In this document: piece by piece, positions 33,682 to 45,730 of the stretch | Layout: every line of letters begins with the position of its first letter | Numbering within the stretch: position 1 is the stretch's first letter | Assembly (NCBI GenBank): GCA_903835235.1 | Contig: CAILMF010000054.1 | Location: 372,001 to 436,000, forward strand | Direction: 5' to 3' | Length of the DNA: 64,000 bases | Origin: an uncultured Rhodospirillales bacterium | GTDB taxonomy: Bacteria > Pseudomonadota > Alphaproteobacteria > Acetobacterales > Acetobacteraceae | Notes under the pieces: model-generated | The model's database searches: none | Seen by the model: only the letters and a program-made list of their open reading frames with translations | Told to the model about the DNA's origin: nothing | Position numbers and translations under genes: made by a program

Positions 33682-34488
33682 ATGATTTCTTTGCAATCAG
33701 TGCCAGGCGTTGCGCCTTCCCAGGCGGCCGCCCTTGGCATGATGACCAGCTTCGACAGTGCCATGCCCACGGTGGTGGTGGCCGATGACGAGGCAGCGCT
33801 GACCGGTGAGGTCGCGGATTACATCCAGCGCTACGGCATGCGGGCGATCGAGGTGAACAACTTCGGCGACCTGGTGGCCGTGCTCCAGCAGCAGAAGGTG
33901 GACGCCATCCTGCTCGACCAGCGCTTCGGCACGGTCGATACGCTGGTGATGCTGCCGCAGCTGCGCAGCATGACGGATGTGCCGATCCTGATGCACACCG
34001 GCAACCGCGAGGAAATGGACCGCGTGCTGGGCCTGGAGCAGGGCGCCGACGACTTCCTGCTGAAGCCGGTTTCCGGCCGTGAACTGGTGGCCCGCCTGCG
34101 CGCCCATCTGCGCCGGCCTTCGGCTCGCCAGGCCGCCGGTCCGAGCTTCACGCCGGCGGCACCCGTCGCCGCCGCACCGCCCCCGGCCCGTACCGGCTGG
34201 CGCGTGGTGCAGGCGGAACGCCGGGTCTATCGCCCGGACGGCACGCCGCTCCGCCTGACCACGGCGGAGTTCGACACGCTCTCCGCCCTGGCGCAGACGC
34301 CCGGCGAGACCCGCACCCGCGACGAGCTGACCCGCCTGGTGTTCCGCCGCGACTGGCGCCCGGGCGACCGCGCCGTGGACAACGCCATCCTGCACCTGCG
34401 GCAGAAGCTGCAGGACGACCTGGGCGAAGCCTGCATCGTGACGGTGCGGCAGATGGGCTACGTCTTCTCCGGCTTCCCGCCGGCCTGA
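33682..34488 (+). CDS. OmpR/PhoB-type response regulator
   Basis: A 268-residue two-component regulator. Receiver domain about residues 28-150: VVVADDEAALT (acidic pair), AILLDQRFG (phospho-Asp), LMHTGNREEM and FLLKPVSGREL (conserved Lys). A Pro/Ala-rich linker leads to a winged-helix DNA-binding domain from about 175 to the end (LRLTTAEFDTLSALAQTPGE, then DNAILHLRQKLQDD and VRQMGYVFSG). The facing histidine-kinase gene on the opposite strand, 152 bases from its stop, is a plausible cognate sensor. Confidence 0.92.
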   Translation: MISLQSVPGVAPSQAAALGMMTSFDSAMPTVVVADDEAALTGEVADYIQRYGMRAIEVNNFGDLVAVLQQQKVDAILLDQRFGTVDTLVMLPQLRSMTDVPILMHTGNREEMDRVLGLEQGADDFLLKPVSGRELVARLRAHLRRPSARQAAGPSFTPAAPVAAAPPPARTGWRVVQAERRVYRPDGTPLRLTTAEFDTLSALAQTPGETRTRDELTRLVFRRDWRPGDRAVDNAILHLRQKLQDDLGEACIVTVRQMGYVFSGFPPA

Positions 34489-34496
34489 CCGCGCCC

Positions 34497-34518
34497 GGCC
34501 TGGGCGCCAGCGCAGGCC
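34497..34518. terminator. possible terminator between convergent regulator and kinase genes
   Basis: GGCCTG and CAGGCC pair around 10 bases just after the regulator stop codon. The stem is short and lacks a T-run, so the call is weak. Confidence 0.25.
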
Positions 34519-34640
34519 CGGACCACCGAACCGAAACCCTGGAGCCAAAGCGCCCGCGCGTTGGCCAGCGGACGGCCGTGCCCTCGGGCATGGCAACCGG
34601 CCGCCAGGGCATCCCCTTCAGCAGTTCGTCCCCCCGGGCG

Positions 34641-36818
34641 TCACCCGGCGGCGCTTGCCCTTTGGGGCGCGCCGCCGGGAACCGGGGCGACGGGGGCCTG
34701 CTGCGGCAGGGGTGCCGGCGCCAGCACCTGCGCCCGGCGGAACGCCAACCGCGCCTCGGCGCCACCGGGCACGTTGCGCAGCACGATGCTGCCGCCGAAG
34801 CGGGTCATGATGAAGCGGCACAAGGTCAGCCCAAGGCCGCTGCCCTTGCTGCGTTCCTTCGTCGTGAAGTGCATCTCGAACACGCGGTCCAGCAGGGCAG
34901 GGGGCACGCCGCCGCCGCTGTCGGTCACCGTCACCTCCACCTGGTCGGTATCGGCGCGGAACACCGCGCCCAGCCGCAGCACGCGCTGGCCTTCCGGCCT
35001 GGTCGCCATGGCGTCGCGCGCGTTCAGGCACAGGTTGACCAGCACCTGTTCCACCATCAGGCCCAGGCCCCGCACCGGCGGCAGGTTGTCGGCCAGGCGC
35101 AGCTGCACCTCCACCCCGGCTTCCTGCAGCGCCTGCGACACCTCGCCCATCACCGCCCGCACCGCGGCCGGCACCTGCACCGCTTCCAGCTTCAGGTTCT
35201 CCAGCCGGGTGAAGTCGCCCAGCTGGCGGGCAATGGCGGAGGCGCGTTCGCTCTGCATCACCACGCGCAGCAGCCGCTGGCGCACCTCCTCGGTGCCGGC
35301 GGTGCCGCTGGCCAGGGCGTCCAGCCCGTTCTGCGCGGCGAAGGAGATGGTCTGCAACGGCCCCTTCAGGTCATGCGCCAAGCCGGCGGCGACAATGCCC
35401 TGGGTTGCCGCGCGCGAGGCCTGCTCGGCCTGCCGGGCCAGGTCATGCTCGCGCGAGACATCCTGCAATACGCCGACCACCTCGATGCCCTCGGCATCCC
35501 GCGCCACCACGCGGCAGGTCTCGCGCAGCCAGATCCAGCGGCCATCGGCGCGCTTCAGCCGATACTCCGCCTCGGCTTCCGGCTCATGCAGCAGGCGTTC
35601 CGGCAGGGGCTGGCCGGGCGGGTAGCTGGTCCAGTCGATGCAGCGCTGCCAGCGGTCCTGGTCCTGGAACAGCGCCGGCGGATGCCCGGTCAGCCGCTCC
35701 AGCCCCGGGCTGAGCGCGGTGACCTGCACGCTGCCATCCTCGCCGACCAACGCGGCGTAGCTGGCGGTCGGCATCGCCTCGATCAGGCTGGGCAGCATGG
35801 CCGCCGCCCGACCCCGCATCGGCAGGCTGTGCGCCGGAGCCACGGGGCGCGGCGTCTCGACGGCGGTTTCGACAAGCTGCGCCGCGGGGCGCCGCAGCCG
35901 CCAGCCGAGCCAGGCCAGCAGCCCCAGCCAGGCGGCCGTCGCCAGCCCGGCCAGGCCATAGGCCACCAGCGCCAAGCGGCGGGCCGCGGCGGCGCCGGTC
36001 GTGTCGTCCAATGTCGCGGCCACCACCAAATCCTGGCCGGGCACCTGCGCCGTGGCGGTGGCCAGCGCATGATTGTCGCGGGGGTCGCGGTGTATTTCGC
36101 TGCGGTCGCCGCCGGTTTCCGGCAGCAGCCGCGGGTCCAGCTGCGCCGGCATGGCCACCGCGCCGGCGCCGCGGCCGCGCGCCAGCAGCCCGCCATCGGC
36201 GTGGTACAGCGCCAGCATCGGGTCGCTGCTGGCATTGGCCGCGGGCAGCGCCATGGCAATCCGCCCTGGCTCCAGCGCCACCAGGGCAATGCCGTTGAAG
36301 CCGCCCTCACGCCCCAGCAGCGGGCGGGAAACCACCAGCGCCCCTTGGCCCGGCGCGGCGTTCGGCATGCGCCCCACCGCCGTGGCCACCCGGCCATAGC
36401 GATGCGCCATGAAGAATTCCTGGTTGCCCAGCCAGGCCGGCAGCGCGCCGGGGCTGGAGGACCAGATCAGTGCGCCGGCGGCATCGGTGACCGCGACCAG
36501 GCGAATGCCGTCCTGGCCCCGCCGCGCCTGGGTGACCAGGGTTTGTTCCAGGCCCTCGGCCTCGCGCCGCTCGCCCCGGGCCAGGGCATTCTGGCGGGAC
36601 TGCATCAGCGCCAGCATCCGGTCCGCCGGGTCCAGCGCGCGGGGCAGGGCTTCGCGCGCCTGGCGCGCCACCCGCAGCACCAGGCCGGTTGCCGCCGCCG
36701 CCTGCTCCTCGCGCTCGGCTGTCGCCACGCTGGCCGCAAGCCACCAGCCGGCGCCGATCAGGGCACCGCCACCGGCGGCTGCTGCCACCAGGACGAGATA
36801 AGGCAGCGGTGAACGCAT
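34641..36818 (-). CDS. membrane-bound PAS sensor histidine kinase
   Basis: A 725-residue histidine kinase. Residues 5-30 form the first membrane span; a periplasmic sensing region of about 250 residues (dCache-like: LIWSSSPGALPAWLGNQEFF, then PLLGREGGFNGIALV) precedes a second span near 280-305. A PAS-PAC region (about 345-465, RADGRWIWLRETCRVVA) is followed by the phosphoacceptor in GLAHDLKGPLQTISF (His about 480), an N box LNLCLNARDAM, and G boxes in DSGGGVPPALLDRVF and KGSGLGLTLCRFIM. A Pro-rich tail ends the protein. It faces the OmpR-type regulator gene. Confidence 0.9.
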   Translation of the reverse strand: MRSPLPYLVLVAAAAGGGALIGAGWWLAASVATAEREEQAAAATGLVLRVARQAREALPRALDPADRMLALMQSRQNALARGERREAEGLEQTLVTQARRGQDGIRLVAVTDAAGALIWSSSPGALPAWLGNQEFFMAHRYGRVATAVGRMPNAAPGQGALVVSRPLLGREGGFNGIALVALEPGRIAMALPAANASSDPMLALYHADGGLLARGRGAGAVAMPAQLDPRLLPETGGDRSEIHRDPRDNHALATATAQVPGQDLVVAATLDDTTGAAAARRLALVAYGLAGLATAAWLGLLAWLGWRLRRPAAQLVETAVETPRPVAPAHSLPMRGRAAAMLPSLIEAMPTASYAALVGEDGSVQVTALSPGLERLTGHPPALFQDQDRWQRCIDWTSYPPGQPLPERLLHEPEAEAEYRLKRADGRWIWLRETCRVVARDAEGIEVVGVLQDVSREHDLARQAEQASRAATQGIVAAGLAHDLKGPLQTISFAAQNGLDALASGTAGTEEVRQRLLRVVMQSERASAIARQLGDFTRLENLKLEAVQVPAAVRAVMGEVSQALQEAGVEVQLRLADNLPPVRGLGLMVEQVLVNLCLNARDAMATRPEGQRVLRLGAVFRADTDQVEVTVTDSGGGVPPALLDRVFEMHFTTKERSKGSGLGLTLCRFIMTRFGGSIVLRNVPGGAEARLAFRRAQVLAPAPLPQQAPVAPVPGGAPQRASAAG

Positions 36819-36971
36819 GCGGTCGAAGTGTCCCCATCCCCTGGAGTCGTCTCGCAGAATGAAGCAACCGCGACTGATTCGCTACGGCCGCGCGTCGGAT
36901 CAGGGCGGGGGGATGATTCCGACGACGTCCCATCCTACTCTGAAGCCATCGGGATGGAACAGGAGCTGACC

Positions 36972-38162
36972 ATGGCAGAGATCAACACAACGGACGCCTG
37001 CATCGTCGGCTGGGCGCACAGCCCCTTCGGCCGGCGGGACGACGCGCCCGACCTGGAAAGCCTGATGGCCAGCGTCGCCCGCGCCGCCATCGAGGATGCC
37101 GGCATCAGCCCGGCCGAGATCAACGCCGGCTTCGTCGGCGTGTTTGGCGAGGGGTTCACCAACCAGGGCTTCCCCGCCAGCCTGCTGCTGCAATCGCTAC
37201 CAGAGCTGCGCTTCAAGCCGCTGACCCGGTATGAGAACGCCTGCGCCACCGGCACCGCTGCCATCCACGGCGCGCTGGACTTCCTGGCGGCCAAGCGCGG
37301 TCGCTTCACCCTGGTGGTCGGCGCCGAGAAGATGACGGCAACCCCCGGCAAGCAGGTCGGCGAGCTGCTGCTCAACGCCAGCTACCGCAAGACCGAGCAG
37401 GGCATCGAGGGCGGGTTCGCCGGCGTCTTCGGCAAGATCGCCGAGGCGTATTTTCAGCGCTGGGGCGACAGCTCCGACGCGCTGGCCGCCATTGCCGCGA
37501 AGAACCACGCCAATGGCTGCGACAACCCCTACGCCCAGATGCGCCGCGACCTCGGCTTCGACTTCTGCCGCACCGAGAGCGAGAAGAACCCCTTCGTGGC
37601 CGGCCCGCTGAAGCGGACCGACTGCTCCCTGGTGAGCGACGGCGCCGCCGCGCTGATCATCACGGATGCCGAGACGGCGCGCGCCATGCAGAAGTCGGTG
37701 CGGTTCCGCGCGGCGGTGCAGGTCAACGACTACCTGCCCATCGCCAGCCGCGACATCCTGAAGTTCGAGGGTCCGGCGCTGGCCTGGCAGCAGGCGCTGG
37801 CCGCCGCCGGCCTGGGCAGCGTCATGGACCTCAGCTTCGTGGAGACGCATGACTGCTTCACCGTTGCGGAGCTGATCGAATACGAGGCGATGGGCCTGGT
37901 GCCGGAAGGGCAGGGGGCGCGGGCGGTGCTGGAAGGCTGGACGGCGAAGGACGGCCGCCTGCCGGTCAACCGCTCCGGCGGGCTGAAGGCCAAGGGGCAT
38001 CCGATTGGCGCAACCGGCGTCAGCATGCACGCAATTGCGGCAATGCAGCTGACGGGTCAGGCCGGAGCGATGCAACTGCCGAAGGCGGATCGCGCCGGCA
38101 TCTTCAACATGGGCGGGGCGGCGGTGGCCAATTACGTCAGCATCCTGGAACGCCAGCAGTAG
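36972..38162 (+). CDS. thiolase-family acetyl-CoA acetyltransferase (SCP2-type)
   Basis: A 396-residue thiolase. The nucleophilic cysteine is present in ENACATGTAAIHGAL and the active-site GHP in GGLKAKGHPIGATG. The second cysteine of biosynthetic thiolases, usually near the C-terminus in a CxGGG context, is Asn here (FNMGGAAVANY), as in SCP2-type thiolases. Other landmarks are LVSDGAAALIITD and FVETHDCFTVAELI. AGGAG six bases upstream selects the ATG at 36972 rather than one six codons earlier. It stands alone between the kinase and ispDF genes, and its substrate is unknown. Confidence 0.9.
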   Translation: MAEINTTDACIVGWAHSPFGRRDDAPDLESLMASVARAAIEDAGISPAEINAGFVGVFGEGFTNQGFPASLLLQSLPELRFKPLTRYENACATGTAAIHGALDFLAAKRGRFTLVVGAEKMTATPGKQVGELLLNASYRKTEQGIEGGFAGVFGKIAEAYFQRWGDSSDALAAIAAKNHANGCDNPYAQMRRDLGFDFCRTESEKNPFVAGPLKRTDCSLVSDGAAALIITDAETARAMQKSVRFRAAVQVNDYLPIASRDILKFEGPALAWQQALAAAGLGSVMDLSFVETHDCFTVAELIEYEAMGLVPEGQGARAVLEGWTAKDGRLPVNRSGGLKAKGHPIGATGVSMHAIAAMQLTGQAGAMQLPKADRAGIFNMGGAAVANYVSILERQQ

Positions 38163-38237
38163 CTGGCACGCCCCATGCTGTGACCCGGGGGTGGCCGGGC
38201 ACCACTACGCCCGGCATCTCCTCCGTTCCCGTGCACG

Positions 38238-38261
38238 GGGCCGCCCTCCTCGGGGCGGCCC
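38238..38261. terminator. hairpin between convergent thiolase and ispDF genes
   Basis: GGGCCGCCC pairs perfectly with GGGCGGCCC around a 6-base loop, 14 bases past the ispDF stop. It lacks a T-run but is the only strong structure in this convergent gap. Confidence 0.5.
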
Positions 38262-38275
38262 GACCACGTTCGGGC

Positions 38276-39433
38276 TCAGGCGAAGGGCAGCAGCACCGTC
38301 GCCGCGGCCTGGCAGGCAATGCCCTCGCCCCGGCCGGTGAAGCCCAGGCGCTCTGTCGTGGTCGCCTTCACGCTCACCCGCCCGCGCGGCACGCCCAGCA
38401 GCGCCGCCAGCCGGGCCTCCATGGCGTCCCGATGCGGGCCGATGCGCGGCTTCTCGCACATCAGGGTCACGTCCACATTGGCCAGCACGCCGCCGCGCGC
38501 GGCTACGCGTTCGGCCGCGTGGACCAGGAACTGCGCGCTGTCGGCGTCCTTCCAGGTCATCTGCGACGGCGGGAACCAGGTGCCGATATCGCCCTCGGCC
38601 AGCGCACCATAAATGGCGTCGCACAGCGCGTGGATGCCGACATCGGCGTCGGAATGGCCCTCCAGCCCGAACTCGCAGGGCACGTCCACGCCACAGAGGA
38701 TCATCTTGCGGCCAACCTCGGTGCGATGCACGTCGAAGCCGGTGCCGACGCGGGGGACCAGACGGGACATCAGCATGGCCTCCACGCGGTCGAGGTCTTC
38801 GGGGAAGGTGATCTTTATATTGGTCTCGCTGCCATCCACCAGCGCCACGGCCAGGCCCTGGGCTTCCAGGATCGAGGCGTCGTCAGTGCCTTCCTCCGTC
38901 ATCGCCCGATGGGCGGCCAGCAGGGCGTCATAGCGGAAGGCCTGCGGGGTTTGGGCGCGGAACAGCCCGGCGCGGGGCACCGTCTCCGTGATCATGCCGC
39001 CGGCGCCGCGCTTCAGCGTATCCGCCACCGGCTGGGCCGGAATGGCGCCGGGGTGGGTCACTAGCGCCGCCAGCAGGCGAGGGATCGTGCCGGCGGGCAC
39101 CACCGGGCGGGCGCTGTCATGCACCAGCACCACGTCAGGCGCGTGCGGGCCCAGCGCTTCCAGCCCGTTCCGCACGCTGTCCTGCCGCGTCGCGCCGCCA
39201 ACAACGGGCGGCAGATGCGGCAGGCCCGCCAGCATGGCGCTGATCTCGGCTTCCTCGCCGGCCGGGCAGACCGGTTGCAGCAGCGTCACCAGCCCCTCGG
39301 CAAGCAGCGCCTCGGCGGCGTGGCGCAGCACCGGGCGACCGAGCAGCGGCAGGTATTGCTTGGGCCGATCGGCCCCGAAGCGGGTGCCGCGGCCAGCGGC
39401 CAGCAGCAGGGCGGCGGTAACGGGAGGGTTCAT
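38276..39433 (-). CDS. ispDF: bifunctional IspD-IspF of the MEP isoprenoid pathway
   Basis: A 385-residue fusion of two MEP-pathway enzymes. Residues 1-225 are 2-C-methyl-D-erythritol 4-phosphate cytidylyltransferase (LLLAAGRGTRFGADRPKQYL, VVLVHDSARP, DDASILEAQG). Residues from about 228 are 2-C-methyl-D-erythritol 2,4-cyclodiphosphate synthase (GTGFDVHRTEVG with metal-binding Asp and His, GLEGHSDADVGIHALCDAI, EKPRIGPHRDAME, KATTTERLGFTGRGEGIACQA). The fused form is common in Alphaproteobacteria. It is transcribed divergently from the dusB-ntr operon, a neighbourhood also usual there. Confidence 0.97.
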   Translation of the reverse strand: MNPPVTAALLLAAGRGTRFGADRPKQYLPLLGRPVLRHAAEALLAEGLVTLLQPVCPAGEEAEISAMLAGLPHLPPVVGGATRQDSVRNGLEALGPHAPDVVLVHDSARPVVPAGTIPRLLAALVTHPGAIPAQPVADTLKRGAGGMITETVPRAGLFRAQTPQAFRYDALLAAHRAMTEEGTDDASILEAQGLAVALVDGSETNIKITFPEDLDRVEAMLMSRLVPRVGTGFDVHRTEVGRKMILCGVDVPCEFGLEGHSDADVGIHALCDAIYGALAEGDIGTWFPPSQMTWKDADSAQFLVHAAERVAARGGVLANVDVTLMCEKPRIGPHRDAMEARLAALLGVPRGRVSVKATTTERLGFTGRGEGIACQAAATVLLPFA

Positions 39434-39554
39434 GGCGGCGCTCCCTTACCAGCCGAGGGCGGTGCAGCATAGGTGGCCCTGCCCACCGAGGCATGGTGGC
39501 ATATTATTAGGCGTTTACCTTGCTTGCCCGTGCGGCATGGTTTACTTTGCCCAA

Positions 39555-40655
39555 ATGATGAGCATCAGCCCACCTGTCTCGGTCTCTGGGACGCCAGCTT
39601 TGGCCCCGATCGTCGTCGGCAACGTCCAGGTGGCGGTGCCGGTCTACCTCGCGCCGATGTCCGGCGTCACCGATCTTCCGTTCCGTCGCCTCGCGCGCCG
39701 GTTGGGCACGGGCATGGTCGTGTCCGAGATGATCGCCAGCCAGGCGATGGTGCGGGAAAACCGCCAGACCCTGAAGATGGCGGAAGTCGATGGCTTCGGC
39801 GCGCCCAGCGCCGTGCAACTGGCCGGCTGCGACCCGCAGACCATGGCCGAGGCGGCAAAGCTGGCTGCCGACCGCGGCGCCGCGATCATCGACATCAATT
39901 TCGGCTGCCCGGTGAAGAAGGTGGCGGTGGGCCAGTCTGCCGGCAGCGCGCTGATGCGCGACGAACTGCGCGCCGCGGCCATTCTGGAAGCCACCGTGAA
40001 GGCGGTGGACGTGCCGGTGACGCTGAAGATGCGCATGGGCTGGGACCACAACAGCCTGAACGCGCCGAAGCTGGCAAAGATCGCGGAAGACTGCGGCATC
40101 CGCCTGGTCACGGTGCATGGCCGCACCCGGCAGATGTTCTACAACGGCACCGCCGACTGGGCCTTCATCCGCACGGTGAAGGAAGCGGTGAACATCCCCG
40201 TCCTGGCCAATGGCGATATCCTGACCCCGCAGCACGCCGCCGAGGCGCTGCGCCAGTCCGGCGCTGATGGCGTGATGATCGGCCGCGCCTGCTACGGGCG
40301 GCCCTGGCTGCCGCGCATGGTCGCGGAATACCTGGCCACCGGCGTGCTGCCGCCGGAGCCGCTGCTGGCCGACCAGCTGGCAATCCTGCTGGAGCACTAC
40401 CGCGACATCATGGAACACCACGGCCGCAACACCGGCGTGCGGCTGGCCCGCAAGCATGTCGCCTGGTATTCCAAGGGGCTGCCGGGCAGCGCGGATTTCC
40501 GCAGCAAGGTCAACACGGTGGATACGCCGGAGCAGGTGGAGGCGCTGATCCACGCCTTCTATGCGCCGCTGCTGGACAAGGGGCTGGAGGCGGTCCGCGC
40601 CGAGTTCCAAGCCCGCGGCCACGACGCCGAGGAAGCCAACAGGATGGCCGCATGA
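39555..40655 (+). CDS. dusB: tRNA-dihydrouridine synthase
   Basis: A 366-residue FMN-dependent Dus enzyme that reduces uridines in the tRNA D-loop. Family signatures: LAPMSGVTDLPFRRLARR, the catalytic cysteine in DINFGCPVKKV, LKMRMGWD, VHGRTRQMFYNGTADW and GADGVMIGRACYGRPWL. No clear ribosome binding site separates the candidate ATGs at 39537, 39555 and 39558; I use 39555. It is the head of the operon dusB-ntrB-ntrC-ntrY-ntrX and overlaps ntrB by four bases (ATGA), as in many Alphaproteobacteria. Confidence 0.93.
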   Translation: MMSISPPVSVSGTPALAPIVVGNVQVAVPVYLAPMSGVTDLPFRRLARRLGTGMVVSEMIASQAMVRENRQTLKMAEVDGFGAPSAVQLAGCDPQTMAEAAKLAADRGAAIIDINFGCPVKKVAVGQSAGSALMRDELRAAAILEATVKAVDVPVTLKMRMGWDHNSLNAPKLAKIAEDCGIRLVTVHGRTRQMFYNGTADWAFIRTVKEAVNIPVLANGDILTPQHAAEALRQSGADGVMIGRACYGRPWLPRMVAEYLATGVLPPEPLLADQLAILLEHYRDIMEHHGRNTGVRLARKHVAWYSKGLPGSADFRSKVNTVDTPEQVEALIHAFYAPLLDKGLEAVRAEFQARGHDAEEANRMAA

Positions 40656-41890
40656 CCACCACGGCCATCCCCCGCCGCGGCCCGCCGTTGCGCGTGGCCC
40701 CGCCCGCCCGCCTGCCGCGCGGCCTGGGCGGTGTGCCGGATTCCGCCGCCATCCTGGCGGCGTTGCCGATGCCCGCCGCGGTGCTGGATGCCGAGGACCG
40801 GTTCCGCTTCGTCAACTCCGCGGCCGAGCTGTTCTTCAAGCTGTCCTCGCACAACCTGGTCGGCATGCGACTGGCGGAAATCCTGCCGCCGGACAGCCGC
40901 CTGTTCGCGCTGCTGCACCAGGTGCGCACGCATGACGCGCCGGTTTCCGACCACGACATGCACCTGGAAAGCCCCCGCCTGCACCGCACCGGCGTGGCCG
41001 CGCATGGTGCGCCGCTGCCGGAGCTGCCGGGCGGCGTGGTGCTGATGCTGAACGACGGCTCCACCGCGGCCAAGCTGGACCGCCAGATGAACTTCATGGG
41101 TGCGGCACGCGGCGCTTCCGCCATGGCGGCCATGCTGGCGCATGAGGTGAAGAACCCGCTCTCGGGCATTCGTGGCGCCGCGCAGCTGCTGGAGCAGAAT
41201 GCCGACGAGAACGACCGCGAACTCTGCCAGCTTATCCAGGACGAGGCCGACCGCATCCGCAACCTGGTGGACCGGATGGACATGTTCTCCGAGCGGCCGG
41301 TCGAGCGCCATGCGGTGAACATCCACCAGGTGCTGGAGCATGTCCGCCGCGTGGCGCAGACCGGCTTCGCCGCGCATCTGCGGCTGCATGAGGAGTATGA
41401 TCCCTCGCTGCCGGCGGTCTGGGCCAACCGGGACCAGCTGGTGCAGATCCTGCTGAACCTGGTGAAGAACGCCGCCGAGGCGGTGGACCCGATCAATGGC
41501 GAGCTCTACCTGACCACCGCCTTCCACCACGGCGTCCGCATTGCCATTCCAGGTTCGCGGGAACGCGTGCACCTGCCGCTGACCGTCAGCGTGCGTGATA
41601 ACGGCCCCGGGATACCCGAGGAAATCCGCGCGACGCTGTTCGAACCCTTCGTCACCACCAAGCGCGGCGGCCAGGGCCTGGGTCTTGCATTGGTCGCCAA
41701 GCTGGTCGCCGATGTCGGCGGCCTGATCGAATGCGACAGCCGTCCCGGTCGCACGGTGTTCCGCCTTTCGTTGCCCATGCCGCCGGCGGGCAGCGAACCA
41801 CCGGGACCCTGGCGCCGGGCCGGCTCGCCAGGCATGGCGACCGCGGAAGGGGCTTTTGATGCAGGTACCGATGCAGCCGGTGGGGACTAA
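40652..41890 (+). CDS. ntrB: NtrB, nitrogen-regulation sensor kinase
   Basis: A 412-residue cytoplasmic histidine kinase/phosphatase that controls NtrC in response to nitrogen status through PII. There is no membrane span. A PAS domain (about 30-140, [21 protein letters not shown]) is followed by the phosphoacceptor in [21 protein letters not shown] (His about 164), the N box [13 protein letters not shown], and G boxes in [18 protein letters not shown] and [13 protein letters not shown]. It overlaps dusB by four bases, and ntrC begins 10 bases after its stop. Confidence 0.95.
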   Translation: MTTTAIPRRGPPLRVAPPARLPRGLGGVPDSAAILAALPMPAAVLDAEDRFRFVNSAAELFFKLSSHNLVGMRLAEILPPDSRLFALLHQVRTHDAPVSDHDMHLESPRLHRTGVAAHGAPLPELPGGVVLMLNDGSTAAKLDRQMNFMGAARGASAMAAMLAHEVKNPLSGIRGAAQLLEQNADENDRELCQLIQDEADRIRNLVDRMDMFSERPVERHAVNIHQVLEHVRRVAQTGFAAHLRLHEEYDPSLPAVWANRDQLVQILLNLVKNAAEAVDPINGELYLTTAFHHGVRIAIPGSRERVHLPLTVSVRDNGPGIPEEIRATLFEPFVTTKRGGQGLGLALVAKLVADVGGLIECDSRPGRTVFRLSLPMPPAGSEPPGPWRRAGSPGMATAEGAFDAGTDAAGGD

Positions 41891-41900
41891 TCCCAAGGCC

Positions 41901-43339
<1,439 letters not shown>

Positions 43340-43340
<1 letters not shown>

Positions 43341-45730
43341 TGGCGGCTCCGGCCGCCTATAGCCAGGGCGCGCCGGAGGAAAAGGCGCCGCGCAACCTGC
43401 TGCGGCGGGCGGCGGACCTGCTGCTGGGCCGCGCCCTGACGCTGGCGCTGGCCGCCACCGCCCTGCTGCTGGCCATCGGCACCTTCTCCATCCTGTCCGG
43501 CGGCAGCCCCTTCGGGCCGTCCAGCCCGGGCGTGGTGGTCGGCATGGTGCTGGTCAACATGTCCGTGCTGCTGGTGCTCGGCGCCTCGCTGGCCGGGCGG
43601 CTGGTGCGGGTCTGGTCGGAACGCCGGCGAGGTTCGGCCGGCGCGCGCCTGCATGTCAGGCTGGTGCTGCTGTTCGGCGTGGTGGCGGTGGTGCCGGCCA
43701 TCCTGGTCGCGGGCTTCGCCGCGCTGTTCTTCAACCTGGGCATCCAGGCCTGGTTCTCGGACCGGGTGCGGACGGCGCTGGAAGCCTCCTTGGCCGCCAG
43801 CCGCGCCTACATGGTGGAACACCGCGGCAATATCCGCGCGGATGCGCTGGCCATGGCCAATGACCTCAACCGCGCGCAACTGCTGCTGCCGGACAACGGC
43901 CTGGCCTTCGCCCGCACGCTGGCCACCCATGCCGCGCTGCGCAGCCTGACCGAGGCCATCGTCTTCGAGCCCACCCTTGGCCGCGTCGTCGCGCATGCCG
44001 GCATCTCCACCGGCTTCGTGCTGGAACCGCCGCCGGCCTGGGCGCTGGACCTGGCGCGCAGCGGCGATGTCGCGGTGCTGCCCGGGGAGGCCGAGGGCCG
44101 CGTGCGCGCCGTGGTGGCGCTGGACCAGCGCTCCGGCATGATGCTGCTGATCGGCCGCCCGGTGGACCCCATGGTCATCGAGCACATGCAGCGCACCGAA
44201 AGCGCGGTCGCGGCCTACGAGGAGTTGGACCGCAACCGCTCCGGCCTGCAGATCACCTTCGTGATGATCTTCGCCATCGCGGCGCTGCTGGTGCTGCTGG
44301 CGGCGGTGCTGATCGGCCTGGTGATTGCGAACCAGCTCGCGCGCCCCATTTCCAGGTTGATCCTGGCGGCGGAACGGGTCCGCGCCGGGGACCTGACAAC
44401 CCGGGTGGAGGAGGGGGCAACGGATGACGAGATCGGCACCCTCAGCCGCGCCTTCAACCGCATGACCAGCCAGCTGGGCGCGCAACGGTCGGAACTGATG
44501 CAGGCCTACCGGCAGATCGACGACCGCCGCCGCTTCACCGAGACGGTGCTGTCAGGCGTTTCCGCCGGCGTGGTCGGGCTGGACGCCGAGGGCAGGGTGA
44601 ACCTGCCCAACCGCAGCGCCAGCGAGCTGCTGGGAATCGACCTGGACGCCGCCATCGGCCAGCCCCTGGCCGAGGTGATGCCGGAATTCCAGCCCCTGCT
44701 GGAGGCGCTGCGGGAAGGAGGCGACGCCACGCCGGAGCGGGCGCGGACCATGGAAATCCGCATCGGGCCGGCCAGCCGGCGGCGCACCCTGCTGGCGCGC
44801 ATCGCGGTGGAATGGCTGAACGACCGCCAGGTGGACGGCTATGTCCTGACCTTCGACGACATCACCGCCTTGCTGACCGCCCAGCGCACCGCCGCCTGGG
44901 CCGATGTGGCGCGGCGCATCGCGCATGAGATCAAGAACCCGCTGACGCCGATCCAGCTTTCCGCCGAGCGGCTGAAGCGGCGCTACCTGAAGCAGATCAC
45001 CAACGACCCCGAGACCTTCGTGGCCTGCACCGACACCATCGTGCGCCAGGTGGGCGACATCGGCCGCATGGTGGATGAGTTCAGCGCCTTCGCCCGCATG
45101 CCGCAGCCGGTTATCAAGCCCGAGGATGCCCGCCAGCTGGTGCGCGACGCCCTGGTGCTGCAACGCGACGCCCACCCCGATATCGTCTATGCCACCGACC
45201 TGCCGGATACCGCCGTGTTGGTGCCCTGCGACCGCCGGCTGCTCGGCCAGGCGCTGGTCAACCTGCTGCAGAACGCCGCCGACGCCGTGACCATGCGCGC
45301 CCAGGCCGACTCCGGCGAGGAACCCACCGGCCGGCCGCAGCCGCTGGTGCAGGGCCAGGTGAACGGACACATCACCGTGCGCGTTGCGATGACCGACGAG
45401 GCCGTCAGCGTTACTGTTGAAGATGATGGCATTGGCCTGCCGCAAGGCGAGGAACGCGACCGCTTGACCGAACCCTATGTCACCCACAAGGCCAAGGGCA
45501 CCGGCCTCGGCCTTGCCATCGTCAAGAAGATCATGGAGGACCATGGCGGCACCTTGAGCCTGGAAGACCGCGGCGAGACCGCTGCCGGTGGCCGGCTTGG
45601 CGCCCGGGCGGTGCTCAGGTTGCCCTGGCGCGCCGCCCAGGATCGGGGCATGACGTTGGAACCACAGTCAGATGGCGCTATGTCCGGGACTATCGATGGC
45701 AGCGGGTTGAGGCGCGCGCATGGCGCATGA
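43340..45730 (+). CDS. ntrY: NtrY, membrane sensor histidine kinase
   Basis: A 796-residue membrane histidine kinase of the NtrYX system (nitrogen, redox and envelope responses). Several hydrophobic spans occupy the N-terminal third (LTLALAATALLLAIG; VVVGMVLVNMSVLLVLGA; LVLLFGVVAVVPAILVAGF), then a periplasmic region, a further span near 310-335, a HAMP domain (ARPISRLILAAERVRAGDL), a PAS domain, the phosphoacceptor in VARRIAHEIKNPLTPIQLSAE, and ATPase boxes LLQNAADAV and GTGLGLAIVKKIMEDHGG. Its ATG shares a base with the ntrC stop (TGATG), and its end overlaps ntrX by 11 bases. Confidence 0.95.

Noticed and set aside
38163-38185. A sigma-54 -24/-12-like sequence (TGGCAC-N5-ATGCTG)
   Set aside because: It lies between the 3' ends of two convergent genes, and the -12 element is a poor match.
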